NCBI GenBank assembly: GCA_965200465.1
Contig: OZ241358.1
Location: 620,001-684,000, forward strand
DNA length: 64,000 nucleotides
Reading direction: 5' to 3'
Source of the DNA: Azophilus sp965200465
Lineage (GTDB): Bacteria > Pseudomonadota > Gammaproteobacteria > Pseudomonadales > Azotimanducaceae
Positions 1 to 8,373 of this stretch are shown here, one piece after another. Position 1 is the stretch's first letter. The number at the start of each line of letters is the position of its first letter. The notes below the pieces were generated by a model. That model was not told the DNA's origin and did no database searches. It saw only the letters and a list, made by a program, of their open reading frames with translations. Position numbers and translations under genes: made by a program.

Positions 1-49
1 AACATCGGCAAGCGCAGCTATTCGGCTAAGCCAGATAAGGGAGGTCGAA

Positions 50-295
50 ATGATGAGGCGAACTAGGCGGGATCGGGCGCATTCACTTCTAGGTTTCTCC
101 ACTTGGTTTCGGCGGCTGTTCCCGGCCCCGCTGACGCACGTCCCTTCAGACGAGGAAATGGAGCGAAGCGCCAGTCTTATTGCGCGGTCAACCGTCATGC
201 AGCATGCCGAAGGAAGCGTTCTGCTTGGCGAGGGCAAGTTCGAGATCACTGGAGACCTACTAGAAAGCGATGCAGGCCGCGTTGAGAGTGCTTAA
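50..295 (+). CDS. Small hypothetical protein (81 aa)
   Basis: An 81-residue ORF starts at ATG 50 with a strong Shine-Dalgarno (AAGGGAGG, 37-44) six bases upstream, which is the main reason to accept it. The N-terminus is Arg-rich (MMRRTRRDR) with a short aromatic stretch (FSTWFRRLFPAP); the rest is acidic and mixed. I recognise no domain, signal peptide or full membrane segment. It ends at 295, three bases before the GTG start of the next gene, so the two are probably co-transcribed. Function unknown. Confidence 0.5.
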   Translation: MMRRTRRDRAHSLLGFSTWFRRLFPAPLTHVPSDEEMERSASLIARSTVMQHAEGSVLLGEGKFEITGDLLESDAGRVESA

Positions 296-298
296 ACG

Positions 299-898
299 GT
301 GACCGCTGCTGATTTCCAAGATGCAATTAGAGAGATCAGGGACCTATACAACACCGCTGAAGCTGATCTGAAAAACGTAGGCCGCATCAGGGACGCCTTG
401 ATCATTACCGGCATAAATCAGTGCCGATACGCCGGGCAGCATCTGTTGCGGGCGCTGACTGTTGACGACCGCCAGGAAGTTGAAGACAACCTAGACGCCG
501 CCAAACGGCATGTCCAACGGGCGATCTACGACATCAATGACTCAGCCATCCAATACTACCTGAGGGAAATTGATGACCTGCGCACCAAGCATTTCCCTAC
601 CGTGGACTTTGCTGTCGTTGTGCCCCAGTACGGGGAGATCATGGCGGCAGTGGTTGAAGCGGAGGATTTGGTCAGGACCACTGGCGACGACCTAATGAAT
701 CGTGAGCAGCACTACCGCGCCACCAGAAACGCAGTCGCCTCATTGGAAAAGGCGCACAACACCTTGAACAAATTCCGCCCAGACTTGGTGCGCGCCGCTC
801 GGAAAGAAAACCACAAGAAGTTGGTGGCTTGGTTAGGCGTCGCGGTGACGGCTCTCTCCGCCGTAGCTGTCGCCGTTGTCAAGCTATTGGCCGATTGA
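299..898 (+). CDS. Hypothetical C-terminally membrane-anchored helical protein
   Basis: This 199-residue protein starts at GTG 299 right after the preceding small ORF. Residues 1-170 look alpha-helical and charged (repeated Glu/Asp/Arg/Lys heptad-like stretches, e.g. around DDLRTKHFP). The last 25 residues form one hydrophobic helix (WLGVAVTALSAVAVAVV) followed by KLLAD, so a tail-anchored inner-membrane protein with a cytoplasmic helical domain is likely. I do not recognise the family. Pairing with the upstream 81-aa ORF suggests a small operon whose start may lie left of the window. Confidence 0.65.
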   Translation: MTAADFQDAIREIRDLYNTAEADLKNVGRIRDALIITGINQCRYAGQHLLRALTVDDRQEVEDNLDAAKRHVQRAIYDINDSAIQYYLREIDDLRTKHFPTVDFAVVVPQYGEIMAAVVEAEDLVRTTGDDLMNREQHYRATRNAVASLEKAHNTLNKFRPDLVRAARKENHKKLVAWLGVAVTALSAVAVAVVKLLAD

Positions 899-1014
899 TG
901 GCGCTAAAAAGCCCTGTAATCAGAGAAGCTTGCAGGTTGTGCCTCTGACAGCCTAGGCCCGCGCACGGGCTGCCTAAGCGCCAACCGCAACCCACAACAA
1001 GGAATTCCGTCCAG

Positions 1015-2820
1015 ATGTTTCAGCAAGCCGTTTTCCCCGTAAAAGGACGGGTTTCCTTTCGGCCTGCCCGCCAATGCTTCTGTGGGTTTGGCCTGTTGTT
1101 GCTTAGCGGCTGCGGAGGCGGGGAGCGAACCGCTGAGGAACGCGCTGCGCCGGCGCCGGAGGCGGGCTACGCCGCCGAGGCCGCCCGCTGGGTCGATGAG
1201 GAGTTTCAGCCTTCCACCCTCTCCCGCGATGAGCAGCTTGCCGAACTGGCTTGGTTCACCGAGGCGGCGGCGCCGTTGCGGGGTGGGCGCATCAGCGTGG
1301 TCTCCGAGGCGTTGACCACCCACGCCTACGAATCCGAAGTGCTCACCCGCGCCTTCGCCGACATCACCGGCCTGCAGGTCACCCACGACCTCATCCAGGA
1401 GGGCGACGTCATCGAGAAGCTGCAAACGCAGATGCAGTCCGGGCGCAACATCTATGACGCCTACGTCAACGACTCCGACCTCATCGGCACCCACGCCCGC
1501 TACGGCTACGTCGTGCCGCTTTCCGACTTCATGGCCGGCGCCGGCGCGGCCTTCACCTCGCCCACCCTGGACGTTGAGGACTTCATCGGCCTCAGCTTCA
1601 CCACCGGGCCGGACGGCAAGCTGCATCAGTTGCCGGACCAGCAGTTCGCCAACCTCTATTGGTTCCGCTACGACTGGTTTCAGCGCCAAGATCTGCGCAA
1701 CCGCTTCCGCGCCGCCTACGGCTACGAATTAGGCGTGCCCGTGAACTGGTCCGCCTACGAGGACATCGCCGAGTTCTTCACTGAGAAAGTGGGAACCATC
1801 GACGGCGAACGGATCTATGGGCACATGGACTACGGCAAGAAGGACCCCTCCCTAGGCTGGCGCTTCACCGACGCTTGGCTGTCCATGGCCGGCGCTGGAG
1901 ACGTCGGCATTCCCAACGGCAGCCCCGTGGATGAATGGGGCATTCGCGTGGAGGGCTGCCGTCCGGTGGGGGCATCGGTGCGCCGCGGCGGCGCGACGAA
2001 CGGCCCGGCGGCCGTCTATGCGCTGCGCAAGTACATGGAGTGGCTGAAGCGCTTTGCGCCGCCGGAGGCCGCCGGCATGACCTTCTCCGAAGCCGGGCCG
2101 GTGCCGGCCCAGGGCCGCATCGCGCAGCAAATCTTCTGGTACACCACCTTCACGGCGGACATGATCGAGCCGGGCTTAGCCGTGGTGGATGCGGACGGCG
2201 CCCCGAAGTGGCGCATGGCGCCCTCTCCGCACGGCCCCTATTGGCGGGAGGGCATGAAGCTCGGCTACCAAGACGCCGGTTCCTGGACCCTGCTCAAGAG
2301 CACTCCCTTGGAGCGCCGCCAAGCCGCTTGGCTGTACGCCCAGTTCGTGGTGTCCAAGACCGTTTCGTTGAAGAAAACCTTGGTGGGGCTGACGCCGATT
2401 CGAGCCTCCGACCTGAATTCGGACGCCATGACCGAAGCGGCGCCCCGGCTGGGCGGCTTGGTGGAGTTCTACCGCAGCCCGGCCCGAGTGGCTTGGACTC
2501 CCACTGGCGCCAACGTGCCGGACTATCCCAAGCTGGCCCAACTCTGGTGGCCCAACGTGGCCGACGCGGTCAGCGGCGCCGTTTCTCCGCAACAGGCGAT
2601 GGACAATCTAGCCCAGCAACAGGACGAGGTGCTCGCCCGGCTTGAGCGCATCGGCATTCAGGGCGACTGCGGCCCCAAGCTCAACCCGGAAACCGACGCC
2701 GAGGAATGGCTGACGAAGCCGGGCGCTCCCAAACCGAAACTGGAGAACGAAAAACCGCCGGGGCAAACCGTGCCCTATGACGAATTGATAAACGCTTGGC
2801 GGGAGGGCCGGGCGTCTTGA
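1015..2820 (+). CDS. ABC transporter solute-binding lipoprotein, GlpV/carbohydrate type
   Basis: A 601-residue periplasmic solute-binding protein. The N-terminus has a lipobox-like signal (LLLLSGCGGG, Cys at about residue 33), so it should be a lipoprotein. The body reads as a family-1 extracellular solute-binding protein, with a large insert and motifs such as GKKDPSLGWRFTDAW and AQQIFWYTTF. It resembles the large binding proteins of glycerol/sugar importers (GlpV of GlpSTPQV); that match is from memory, so no symbol is given. No permease or ATPase gene lies nearby, which is odd because such proteins are normally encoded with them. The cognate transporter is either elsewhere or lost. Confidence 0.8.
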   Translation: MFQQAVFPVKGRVSFRPARQCFCGFGLLLLSGCGGGERTAEERAAPAPEAGYAAEAARWVDEEFQPSTLSRDEQLAELAWFTEAAAPLRGGRISVVSEALTTHAYESEVLTRAFADITGLQVTHDLIQEGDVIEKLQTQMQSGRNIYDAYVNDSDLIGTHARYGYVVPLSDFMAGAGAAFTSPTLDVEDFIGLSFTTGPDGKLHQLPDQQFANLYWFRYDWFQRQDLRNRFRAAYGYELGVPVNWSAYEDIAEFFTEKVGTIDGERIYGHMDYGKKDPSLGWRFTDAWLSMAGAGDVGIPNGSPVDEWGIRVEGCRPVGASVRRGGATNGPAAVYALRKYMEWLKRFAPPEAAGMTFSEAGPVPAQGRIAQQIFWYTTFTADMIEPGLAVVDADGAPKWRMAPSPHGPYWREGMKLGYQDAGSWTLLKSTPLERRQAAWLYAQFVVSKTVSLKKTLVGLTPIRASDLNSDAMTEAAPRLGGLVEFYRSPARVAWTPTGANVPDYPKLAQLWWPNVADAVSGAVSPQQAMDNLAQQQDEVLARLERIGIQGDCGPKLNPETDAEEWLTKPGAPKPKLENEKPPGQTVPYDELINAWREGRAS

Positions 2821-3158
2821 GCTAGGGCTTCGTCGCCATTTCGCCCTTGGCGCTCCAGCGCGTGTTCGAAGCTGACTAGGCGGCGGATCAGAGCGTTGTA
2901 GCGGGAGTGGCTGTTGCCGTCGCCGGTTGCGCAGAGCGCCGCGTGTAGCGCCAATTCGGGTTGGTCGGGCAGGCCGGGCGGCTGGGGCACGTCCAAACCG
3001 GCGACCCGCAGCCTTGATGCGCCCACCGCCACCAGCAAAGCCTCTATGGAAAAGTCGCGCCGCTTCCCGCAGGCGACGTCGGTTAGGGCCTCAACGCCGG
3101 CCGCCACCAGCTCGGCCCCCGGAAGGTCCGTTGGCACTTGGTTCGGCTTGACCTGCAT
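2775..3158 (-). CDS. Hypothetical protein (127 aa)
   Basis: A minus-strand ORF read from ATG 3158 (MQVKPNQVPTDLPGAE). The region AELVAAGVEALTD, then VPQPPGLPDQPELALHAAL, then HSRYNALIRRLVSFEHAL has coherent helical amphipathicity and looks like genuine coding sequence. I recognise no named domain. An in-frame upstream extension would run through the repeat at 3327-3401 and is unlikely. The 3' end overlaps the end of the convergent solute-binding gene by about 45 bp. Cytoplasmic, function unknown. Confidence 0.45.
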   Translation of the reverse strand: MQVKPNQVPTDLPGAELVAAGVEALTDVACGKRRDFSIEALLVAVGASRLRVAGLDVPQPPGLPDQPELALHAALCATGDGNSHSRYNALIRRLVSFEHALERQGRNGDEALAQDARPSRQAFINSS

Positions 3159-3326
3159 GATTCCTGACTCCGCCATCGGCTTGGGCGATGCGCTTGGCCG
3201 CCCGCCGCAGGCTACGGCAGCGCACCCGGCGCACTTTATTGCGTGTTGGCAACAAATGGAAATGTCCGGTCTTAGGAACCTAGATTCAAGTACGGAGAAA
3301 CCGCGGAGTGGATTTGTGAGGAAAGC

Positions 3327-3401
3327 CGCTAATCCCTGCTTAAGGAATCGTTGCAGCGCGTTGCAAGGCGCACCGTGCAAGGTCTTTTCCGGCGATTGGG
3401 G
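3327..3401 (-). repeat. MITE-like repeat, copy A (internally deleted)
   Basis: Read on the minus strand, this matches the 152 bp repeat at 18651-18802 but lacks most of its left arm: the terminal CCCCAATC is joined directly to the GCCGGAAAA segment. The right half (CTTGCACGG, then CTTGCAACGCGCTGCAA, then GATTCCTTAAGCAGGGATT) is well preserved. Retained terminal inverted repeats with an internal deletion are typical of a MITE family. Confidence 0.7.
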
Positions 3402-3520
3402 TTGCGCCCGCCGGCACCTGTGCCTTAATGTTTTTCATCAACGCCGGCCGTAGGGCTAGGAGCTGTTTTCAGCGTGAAGGTTTGGGCGGGTCAACCGCCA
3501 GCGATCCCTAGGTTGAAGGC

Positions 3521-5182
3521 ATGAAGCGCCGCAGCAGGGTTCGGCCGGCAGTGGCGGCCTTTGCCGGAACGGTCTTCACCGCGCTTCTTTTCCGCTCATT
3601 CGCCGTTGGCGTCGGCCCGGACGAGTTCAGCCTGCTGGCCATGGCGGAGTCCATGCGCACTGGCGCCTTTCCCTACGCCGCCTATTGGGACGTGCGCCCG
3701 CCCTTGGCCTACTTGTGGGCCTTGCCGTCCGCCTACGCTGAAAACGCCGCAACCTCGGTGGGGTTGCTCCGGCTGCTGGCCTGGGCCGCCCAAGCCGGCG
3801 CCGCCTGGCTGTTCTTTTGCCTCTTTCAACGGAGCCTTGGCGTGGCGGCGGCGGCAGTGGGGGCGCTGACGCTGCTCGCCGCCGCCAACATGACCGGGCT
3901 GCACGCCGCCGCCCTGCCCAACCACTTCAGCATGGCCATGTCCGTGGCGGCGTTCGCCTGCTTGGTGGCGGGGCTGCGCCGGCCGGGCGGGGCAGCCTAC
4001 TTCGCTGCCGCATTGCTGGCCGGCCTGCTGCCTTGGATCATGACGCACAGCGGGTTGGCGGCGCTGTCCTTGGCCGCGTTGGCCATGCTTGGCGCATTGA
4101 GGCGGAGGAGCGTTCCGGCAAGCATCGAGGCGCTGGGACAACATGGGGAAGTTCCCAGCAATCCACAGGCGCGGCCTTGGCTAGGGCACCGCCCGCTGGG
4201 TTGGCTTGCCGTGGCCTGTGCGCCATCGGCGGCGCTGGTTGCGGCTTATTTTCTGTGGGGACCCTTCGACATTTTCGTGCGCACGGTGTTCGCGGCGCCG
4301 TTCGGGGTGCTGGACATGCGCTCCGCAGGCGGCGGTCATCAATTCCTTTCCAGCGATGCGGTCTGGCGGGTCCTTGCCGCATCGCCCTGGGCCGTGGCGC
4401 AGGCGCTGCTGCTCGGCGCCGGCGCCCTTTGGCTGGCGCCGTCCGTGTGCGCCGCGCCCACGGGCTCGCCGCTGCGTTTCTGCCCGTTTCTGGCGGTGCC
4501 CTTGGCGGTGGGATTCGCAGTCATGGCCTACGCCAAGCCGCCGGCGCCGCCGGAATATTGGTTGGACATGGCGCCCGTGGCCGCACTGTTGGCCGCCGTG
4601 GCCGCCTCAAGGGTGCTGGCTTGGCCCGGTTGGGCCGCTTGGCGCGTCACTCGCTGCATTCGTCCCGCCGTGCTTCGCCCCTGTTTGGCGGCCGGCATCG
4701 CAGTAATCCTGATTGCGCCGACGGACCCTTGGGCGGAGGCGCCAAAACCACCCTTGCCCAAGACCTATTGCAGCGACGTGGCCGCCTATTGGACCCAGCG
4801 CCTAGCCCCGGGCGAGACGGTTCTGGATCTGGTGGGCGTTTGCGGCTTCCACCTCTTGCGCACAGGGGCCAAACTGCATCCGCCTTTCACCTTCGCGCCC
4901 CTGTGGCTGCGGCAATTCGACCACCCTTGGATAGGCCAGGCGCTGGCTGGGGACGGTTCACCGGCCGCCGCGGCGGCGCGGTTGCGCCAAGCGCTGGCGC
5001 CCGAGTCGAGCGCCGGATTGATCCTGGCGGACAATCAACTGCTTCGCGAAGTCCGCAATCAGGGTTGGCGCCACTGGTTCTTCAAGGAATGGCGGCTGGT
5101 CTGGTTTAGCCGCCTGGAGGGCCGCGACCCGGAAGAACGCCTAGGCAGCTTGGCGGCGCTGGTGCGCAGGCGTGGCGGTTAG
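3521..5182 (+). CDS. GT-C-type membrane glycosyltransferase (GT39/ArnT-like)
   Basis: A 553-residue polytopic membrane protein with about 10-12 hydrophobic helices. After the first helix the loop GVGPDEFSLLAMAESM carries the Asp-Glu pair typical of GT-C glycosyltransferases using polyprenyl-phosphate sugars (PMT/ArnT/GT39-like), followed by AYWDVRPPLAYLW, the usual family layout. The C-terminal 120 residues are a soluble domain, probably periplasmic. It is expected to move a sugar from a lipid carrier onto a periplasmic acceptor, but the substrate cannot be told. A second protein of the same class lies at 6376. Its stop overlaps the convergent Uma2 gene stop. Confidence 0.7.
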   Translation: MKRRSRVRPAVAAFAGTVFTALLFRSFAVGVGPDEFSLLAMAESMRTGAFPYAAYWDVRPPLAYLWALPSAYAENAATSVGLLRLLAWAAQAGAAWLFFCLFQRSLGVAAAAVGALTLLAAANMTGLHAAALPNHFSMAMSVAAFACLVAGLRRPGGAAYFAAALLAGLLPWIMTHSGLAALSLAALAMLGALRRRSVPASIEALGQHGEVPSNPQARPWLGHRPLGWLAVACAPSAALVAAYFLWGPFDIFVRTVFAAPFGVLDMRSAGGGHQFLSSDAVWRVLAASPWAVAQALLLGAGALWLAPSVCAAPTGSPLRFCPFLAVPLAVGFAVMAYAKPPAPPEYWLDMAPVAALLAAVAASRVLAWPGWAAWRVTRCIRPAVLRPCLAAGIAVILIAPTDPWAEAPKPPLPKTYCSDVAAYWTQRLAPGETVLDLVGVCGFHLLRTGAKLHPPFTFAPLWLRQFDHPWIGQALAGDGSPAAAAARLRQALAPESSAGLILADNQLLREVRNQGWRHWFFKEWRLVWFSRLEGRDPEERLGSLAALVRRRGG

Positions 5183-5877
5183 GGGCGTTGCGCCTCCAAT
5201 TGCCTTAGCCGTTCCTCCAGTTCAGCGGCGCGGGCTTCAGCCGCTCGGCGGGCGTTGGCTTCCTGCTTCCGTTCCGCTTCCAACGCCTCGTAGGTGCGCA
5301 GATCCTCGCCACTCTCTGGGTCCCGGAAGCGCAGATTGTCGCCCTCCATCCGCAAGTCCAAGCCCAATGCCCGGCTGCGCACCACCGACTGCCCCTTCTC
5401 CCGACGCGGCGGCAGGGGCCAGTATTCCCCGTCCGCCAACAAGAGCCCCTGCAGGGGCTGGGCGTGAAATTCACCCGTCGGGTCACACAGCCAGTACTCC
5501 CCAACCCCCAACTGTGCGTACAACGCCCGCTTCGGCCCCGCATCCTCACGCCAAGTGGATTTGGACGCCACCTCCAGAACGAAGTCCGGCGCCTTGCCCT
5601 CCTCCCAGAGCTTGTAGATTTTCCGGTCGCCCTGCGCCGCCCCAAAGGCCACGAACACATCCGGCGCCACCCGCTTGGCGGGCTTTCCCTCCTCGTAGTA
5701 GATGAGCAGGTCCCCGGCCACAAACACGTCCCGCCGATGCTGGTAGCGGGCGCGCAAAACATTGAACGCATGCACGGCGTTGCGGTATTGCCATGTGTTT
5801 TCAGCCATGGGCCGTCCGTCCGAACTGGGGTAGAGCGGATCTTCGTGCCCGCTTGGTGGGACGCGATGCAGCTTCAT
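5179..5877 (-). CDS. Uma2 family (DUF820) PD-(D/E)XK-like endonuclease
   Basis: The start is ATG 5877, preceded by GGAGG. The 232-residue protein has a Uma2/DUF820 fold: RVAPDVFVAFG (the Asp of the PD motif), then APDFVLEVASKST (the E-x-K active-site element), then YAQLGVGEYWLCDP. The last 50 residues form a Glu/Arg/Ala-rich coiled coil (LEAERKQEANARRAAEARA). Uma2 proteins are widespread in cyanobacteria and repeat-rich genomes as putative nucleases of unknown biological role. The gene is convergent with the glycosyltransferase and their stop codons overlap. Confidence 0.9.
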   Translation of the reverse strand: MKLHRVPPSGHEDPLYPSSDGRPMAENTWQYRNAVHAFNVLRARYQHRRDVFVAGDLLIYYEEGKPAKRVAPDVFVAFGAAQGDRKIYKLWEEGKAPDFVLEVASKSTWREDAGPKRALYAQLGVGEYWLCDPTGEFHAQPLQGLLLADGEYWPLPPRREKGQSVVRSRALGLDLRMEGDNLRFRDPESGEDLRTYEALEAERKQEANARRAAEARAAELEERLRQLEAQRP

Positions 5878-6095
5878 GGCGGTGTCCTCCGGCGCCCTTG
5901 CGCGACGCCACTTGCCGGGTGGGTGGAAAAGATAGCATAGTTGTTGGCGCTGGGCCTCCCCTCTTTTTGGGTTCAAGCAGCGGGCGCCAGATTGCGGCAT
6001 CGTCAAGGGCGCTGTCTGTAGGAAATCTCTGAAAATGCAGTTTTATGCTTCCCCAATCCCCGGGTAAGGATCGCCCAGCCCGTCGCTGGCGGCCC

Positions 6096-6147
6096 TTGGG
6101 AACGCGGGCCTGTAGCCCGCCTGCGGACGGGACGGCAACGCTCCCAG
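6096..6147. repeat. GC-rich palindromic repeat (GGGAnCGCGGGC type)
   Basis: This contains the inner stem GCGGGC-CTGTA-GCCCGC and outer arms TTGGGAACG / CGCTCCCAG. The same GGGAGCGCGGGC motif occurs twice inside the methyltransferase gene (10681 and 11072). Here it interrupts MITE copy B, with no counterpart in copy C. Confidence 0.5.
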
Positions 6148-6235
6148 CCGTCAAGCCTTCGTCAGTCCTGCAACCATGCAACCGCCGGGAAACCTTGCAC
6201 GGTACGCTTTGCAACGCGCTTCAACAGTTCCTTAA

Positions 6236-6356
6236 CGGCCTGTCGGACTTTGCCGCTAACTGCTTGATTCATAAGGAGCTCATGCTTTTGTGAAAATAAG
6301 AAAATGCTTATAACTCAATGAGTTACATGTTACAAAAAGCCCAAGTCCGACGGCTG
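6236..6356. mobile_element. 121 bp nested MITE with TTAA target duplication
   Basis: The insert is bounded by TTAA at 6232-6235 and at 6357-6360. Its ends are imperfect inverted repeats (CGGCCTGTCGGACTT left; CAGCCGTCGGACTT as the complement of the right end). Removing insert plus one TTAA rebuilds TTCCTTAAGCGGGGATT, as predicted from copies A and C. The interior is AT-rich and has no ORF. Confidence 0.7.
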
Positions 6357-6375
6357 TTAAGCGGGGATTGGGGCA

Positions 6376-7950
6376 ATGCTTGAGCCAGCCTTGAGCGCCG
6401 GCGGCGGCCAAGGCCGCCCGATTCCGCTCCTGCCGGCGATGGCCTGCGCCCTGGTCTTTTTGGGCTTTGCGCTGTTCGTGCTGCCCGGCGCCACTCTTTC
6501 AGCCAGCTTCACTCACGACCTGTTCGTCTATCTCGGCGGCATTCATCGCGTGGAGCAAGGGCAACTGCCCTCCCGGGATTTCTATTCGCCGCTTGGATTG
6601 CTGGGCTACTACCTGCCTTATTTGGGGCATCGGCTGGTCGGCCAATTCGGTGGGGCGATGGAGACGGCCAGCATGCTGGTGCTGCTGGGTGCCATGCCGG
6701 CCGCGGTCATTGCGCTGCGGAACCGCGTTCCGCCGCTGGCGAGCGGGCTGCTGCTGGTGGCTGTCTTTGGTCTGATCATGGTGCCTCTAAACCCCGGAGA
6801 TGGCGGCGGCTTGGCGTCCCAAGCGATGTTCTACAACCGCTGGTGCTGGGCCATGCTCGCCTTGCTCTTCCTGTTCGCCATCCCACCGACGAGCCGCGGA
6901 CGGGCGGCGAACTGGCTGGAGCCGGCCGCCGTCGCCTTCCTGCTGCTGTTCCTGTTCTTCACCAAAGCATCCTATTTCGTGGTGGGCTTGGTCTTCGTTG
7001 CCCTGTTCGGCATCGGGATGAGGCGCTTTTTGCGCACCGGCGTCATCAGCATCATCGTCCTGCTGGCGGTTGCGCTATGGGTGCAGTTGACCACCGGATG
7101 GGTGCAGCACTACTTGGCGGACCTCCGCACGGCCATTGAGATCACCGGGCCGGTGCGAACGAACCTGTTCGAGCGGAAAATCGCCTTCAACTTGGCCGAA
7201 TACGCACTGGTGGCGCTCGCCTACGCCTGCATGGCGCCACGCCGGCAGTTGCGGGCGGCGGATGTGCTGCTCGCACTCTACATAGTGGGTTCGAGCATCC
7301 CCATCCTAAGCCAGAACGCACCCCAGCAATATGTGTTTTCGCTGGCCGCCCTGTTCGCCCATCTGCTCGCCCTGTGCCGGCGTTCCGGGCGCGAGCGCGA
7401 GGTCGCCTTCCGCATTTCCCGCCGCATGGTCGCCGCCGCGCTGCTGGTCTTCCTGCTGCCGCACCTTGCCAGGCAGTGCATCGCCACGGCGTTCTTCCTG
7501 GGCGGCGCCCTCGGCAGCCCTGCCTTCGCCGACATCCGCGCAATCGGCTTGCCGCGCATGGAAGGTGTGCTGATCAGCGAAAGCCGGGAGGGCGAATACG
7601 TCCGCACGCTGCAAAGCGGCGTCGCCTTGCTGCGGAAGCAAGGAGTGAAGGATGCAACGCTGATGACGCTGGATTTCGCCAATCCCTTCCCGGTTCTGCT
7701 CGACCTGCCGCCGGCGTTGGGCGACCCCTGGTGCATCCATGTTGACCGGCACATCAGCTTGGAGACGGCATTGGCGGGAGAAGAACTGTTCGCCGACGCC
7801 GCCTACATCATGATTCCCACCTATTGGCGGGAGCGGGAAACGCGGGACTTCCTGCTGGACATCTACGGCGACTACTTGGCGAAGGCGTATTCGACCGCGG
7901 CGGAAAACAAGCACTGGCGGCTGCTGCGCCGGACGGTGGGCGAGGGTTAG
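6376..7950 (+). CDS. Polytopic membrane glycosyltransferase-like protein (GT-C type)
   Basis: A 524-residue protein with about ten hydrophobic helices (first at about residues 20-45). The loop SFTHDLFVYLGGIHRVEQG followed by DFYSPLGLLGYYLPYLG resembles the first periplasmic loop of GT-C glycosyltransferases, although the canonical Asp-Glu pair is not clear. The C-terminal about 150 residues appear soluble. The ATG at 6376 lies only two bases after the MITE end; a later start is possible. It may act with the protein at 3521 in cell-surface glycan or lipid modification. The substrate is unknown. Confidence 0.6.
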   Translation: MLEPALSAGGGQGRPIPLLPAMACALVFLGFALFVLPGATLSASFTHDLFVYLGGIHRVEQGQLPSRDFYSPLGLLGYYLPYLGHRLVGQFGGAMETASMLVLLGAMPAAVIALRNRVPPLASGLLLVAVFGLIMVPLNPGDGGGLASQAMFYNRWCWAMLALLFLFAIPPTSRGRAANWLEPAAVAFLLLFLFFTKASYFVVGLVFVALFGIGMRRFLRTGVISIIVLLAVALWVQLTTGWVQHYLADLRTAIEITGPVRTNLFERKIAFNLAEYALVALAYACMAPRRQLRAADVLLALYIVGSSIPILSQNAPQQYVFSLAALFAHLLALCRRSGREREVAFRISRRMVAAALLVFLLPHLARQCIATAFFLGGALGSPAFADIRAIGLPRMEGVLISESREGEYVRTLQSGVALLRKQGVKDATLMTLDFANPFPVLLDLPPALGDPWCIHVDRHISLETALAGEELFADAAYIMIPTYWRERETRDFLLDIYGDYLAKAYSTAAENKHWRLLRRTVGEG

Positions 7951-8373
7951 GTGGGATTCGCCCTGTTGATGGCACAATGACCGGCCACTCTCTCGGAGGA
8001 GGAAAACACCTCTTTTGAATTTCGAGTGGGTGATGCCCGATGCTGAGGCGGCCCTACATTGCGCCGCAACTCGCGGCTGATAGTGCTCGGGCAGCGGCCC
8101 ACCCCTTCCGCTATGCGGCGCCTCCCCTAATCCCCTGTTAAGGGCAGGGTGGTTGGATTCGGGCTTGTTTTGGCGGCGTTTGTATGGGGTGCGTCCCCAG
8201 TGGCGCGTTGGCGCCGCGCCGTTGGCGTTCCTTGGGTGCGTTTTTGGGGCGCTGGGGGTGGTTTGGGCCTGTCCGGAGCGGCGCGTGGCGCACTTGGGCT
8301 CCCAGGGGCGCCCCGCCTAGGATTCCGGGCGTGTCCTGGATGGGTTCGGTTGGGGTTCGCCGGGCGCGGCGGG
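7951..8373. other. Intergenic region left of the IS remnant
   Basis: About 420 bp without a convincing gene; the ORFs here are GC-rich frame artefacts. A segment near 8126 (CCCCTAATCCCCTGTTAAGG) loosely resembles one end of the MITE family but has no partner end. The rest is probably flanking DNA or the 3' non-coding end of the transposase remnant. Confidence 0.4.

Larger units (their letters stand above)
6051..6373 (+). repeat. MITE-like repeat, copy B, containing two nested insertions
   Basis: The ends match the 18651-18802 copy: CCCCAATCCCCG at 6051 and GCGGGGATTGGGG at 6361-6373 are inverted. Internal landmarks are shared (GGATCGCCC, GCAACCATGCAA, CCTTGCACGG, TTGCAACGCGCT). Relative to that copy it carries a palindromic insert (6096-6147) and a TTAA-flanked 121 bp insert (6236-6356). 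The element ends two bases before the ATG of the next gene, so it may supply that gene's leader. Confidence 0.75.

Noticed and set aside
904..1689. Long minus-strand ORF antisense to the solute-binding protein gene
   Set aside because: High-GC shadow: composition dominated by Gly/Ala/Arg, no motifs, and the plus strand has a clear lipoprotein.
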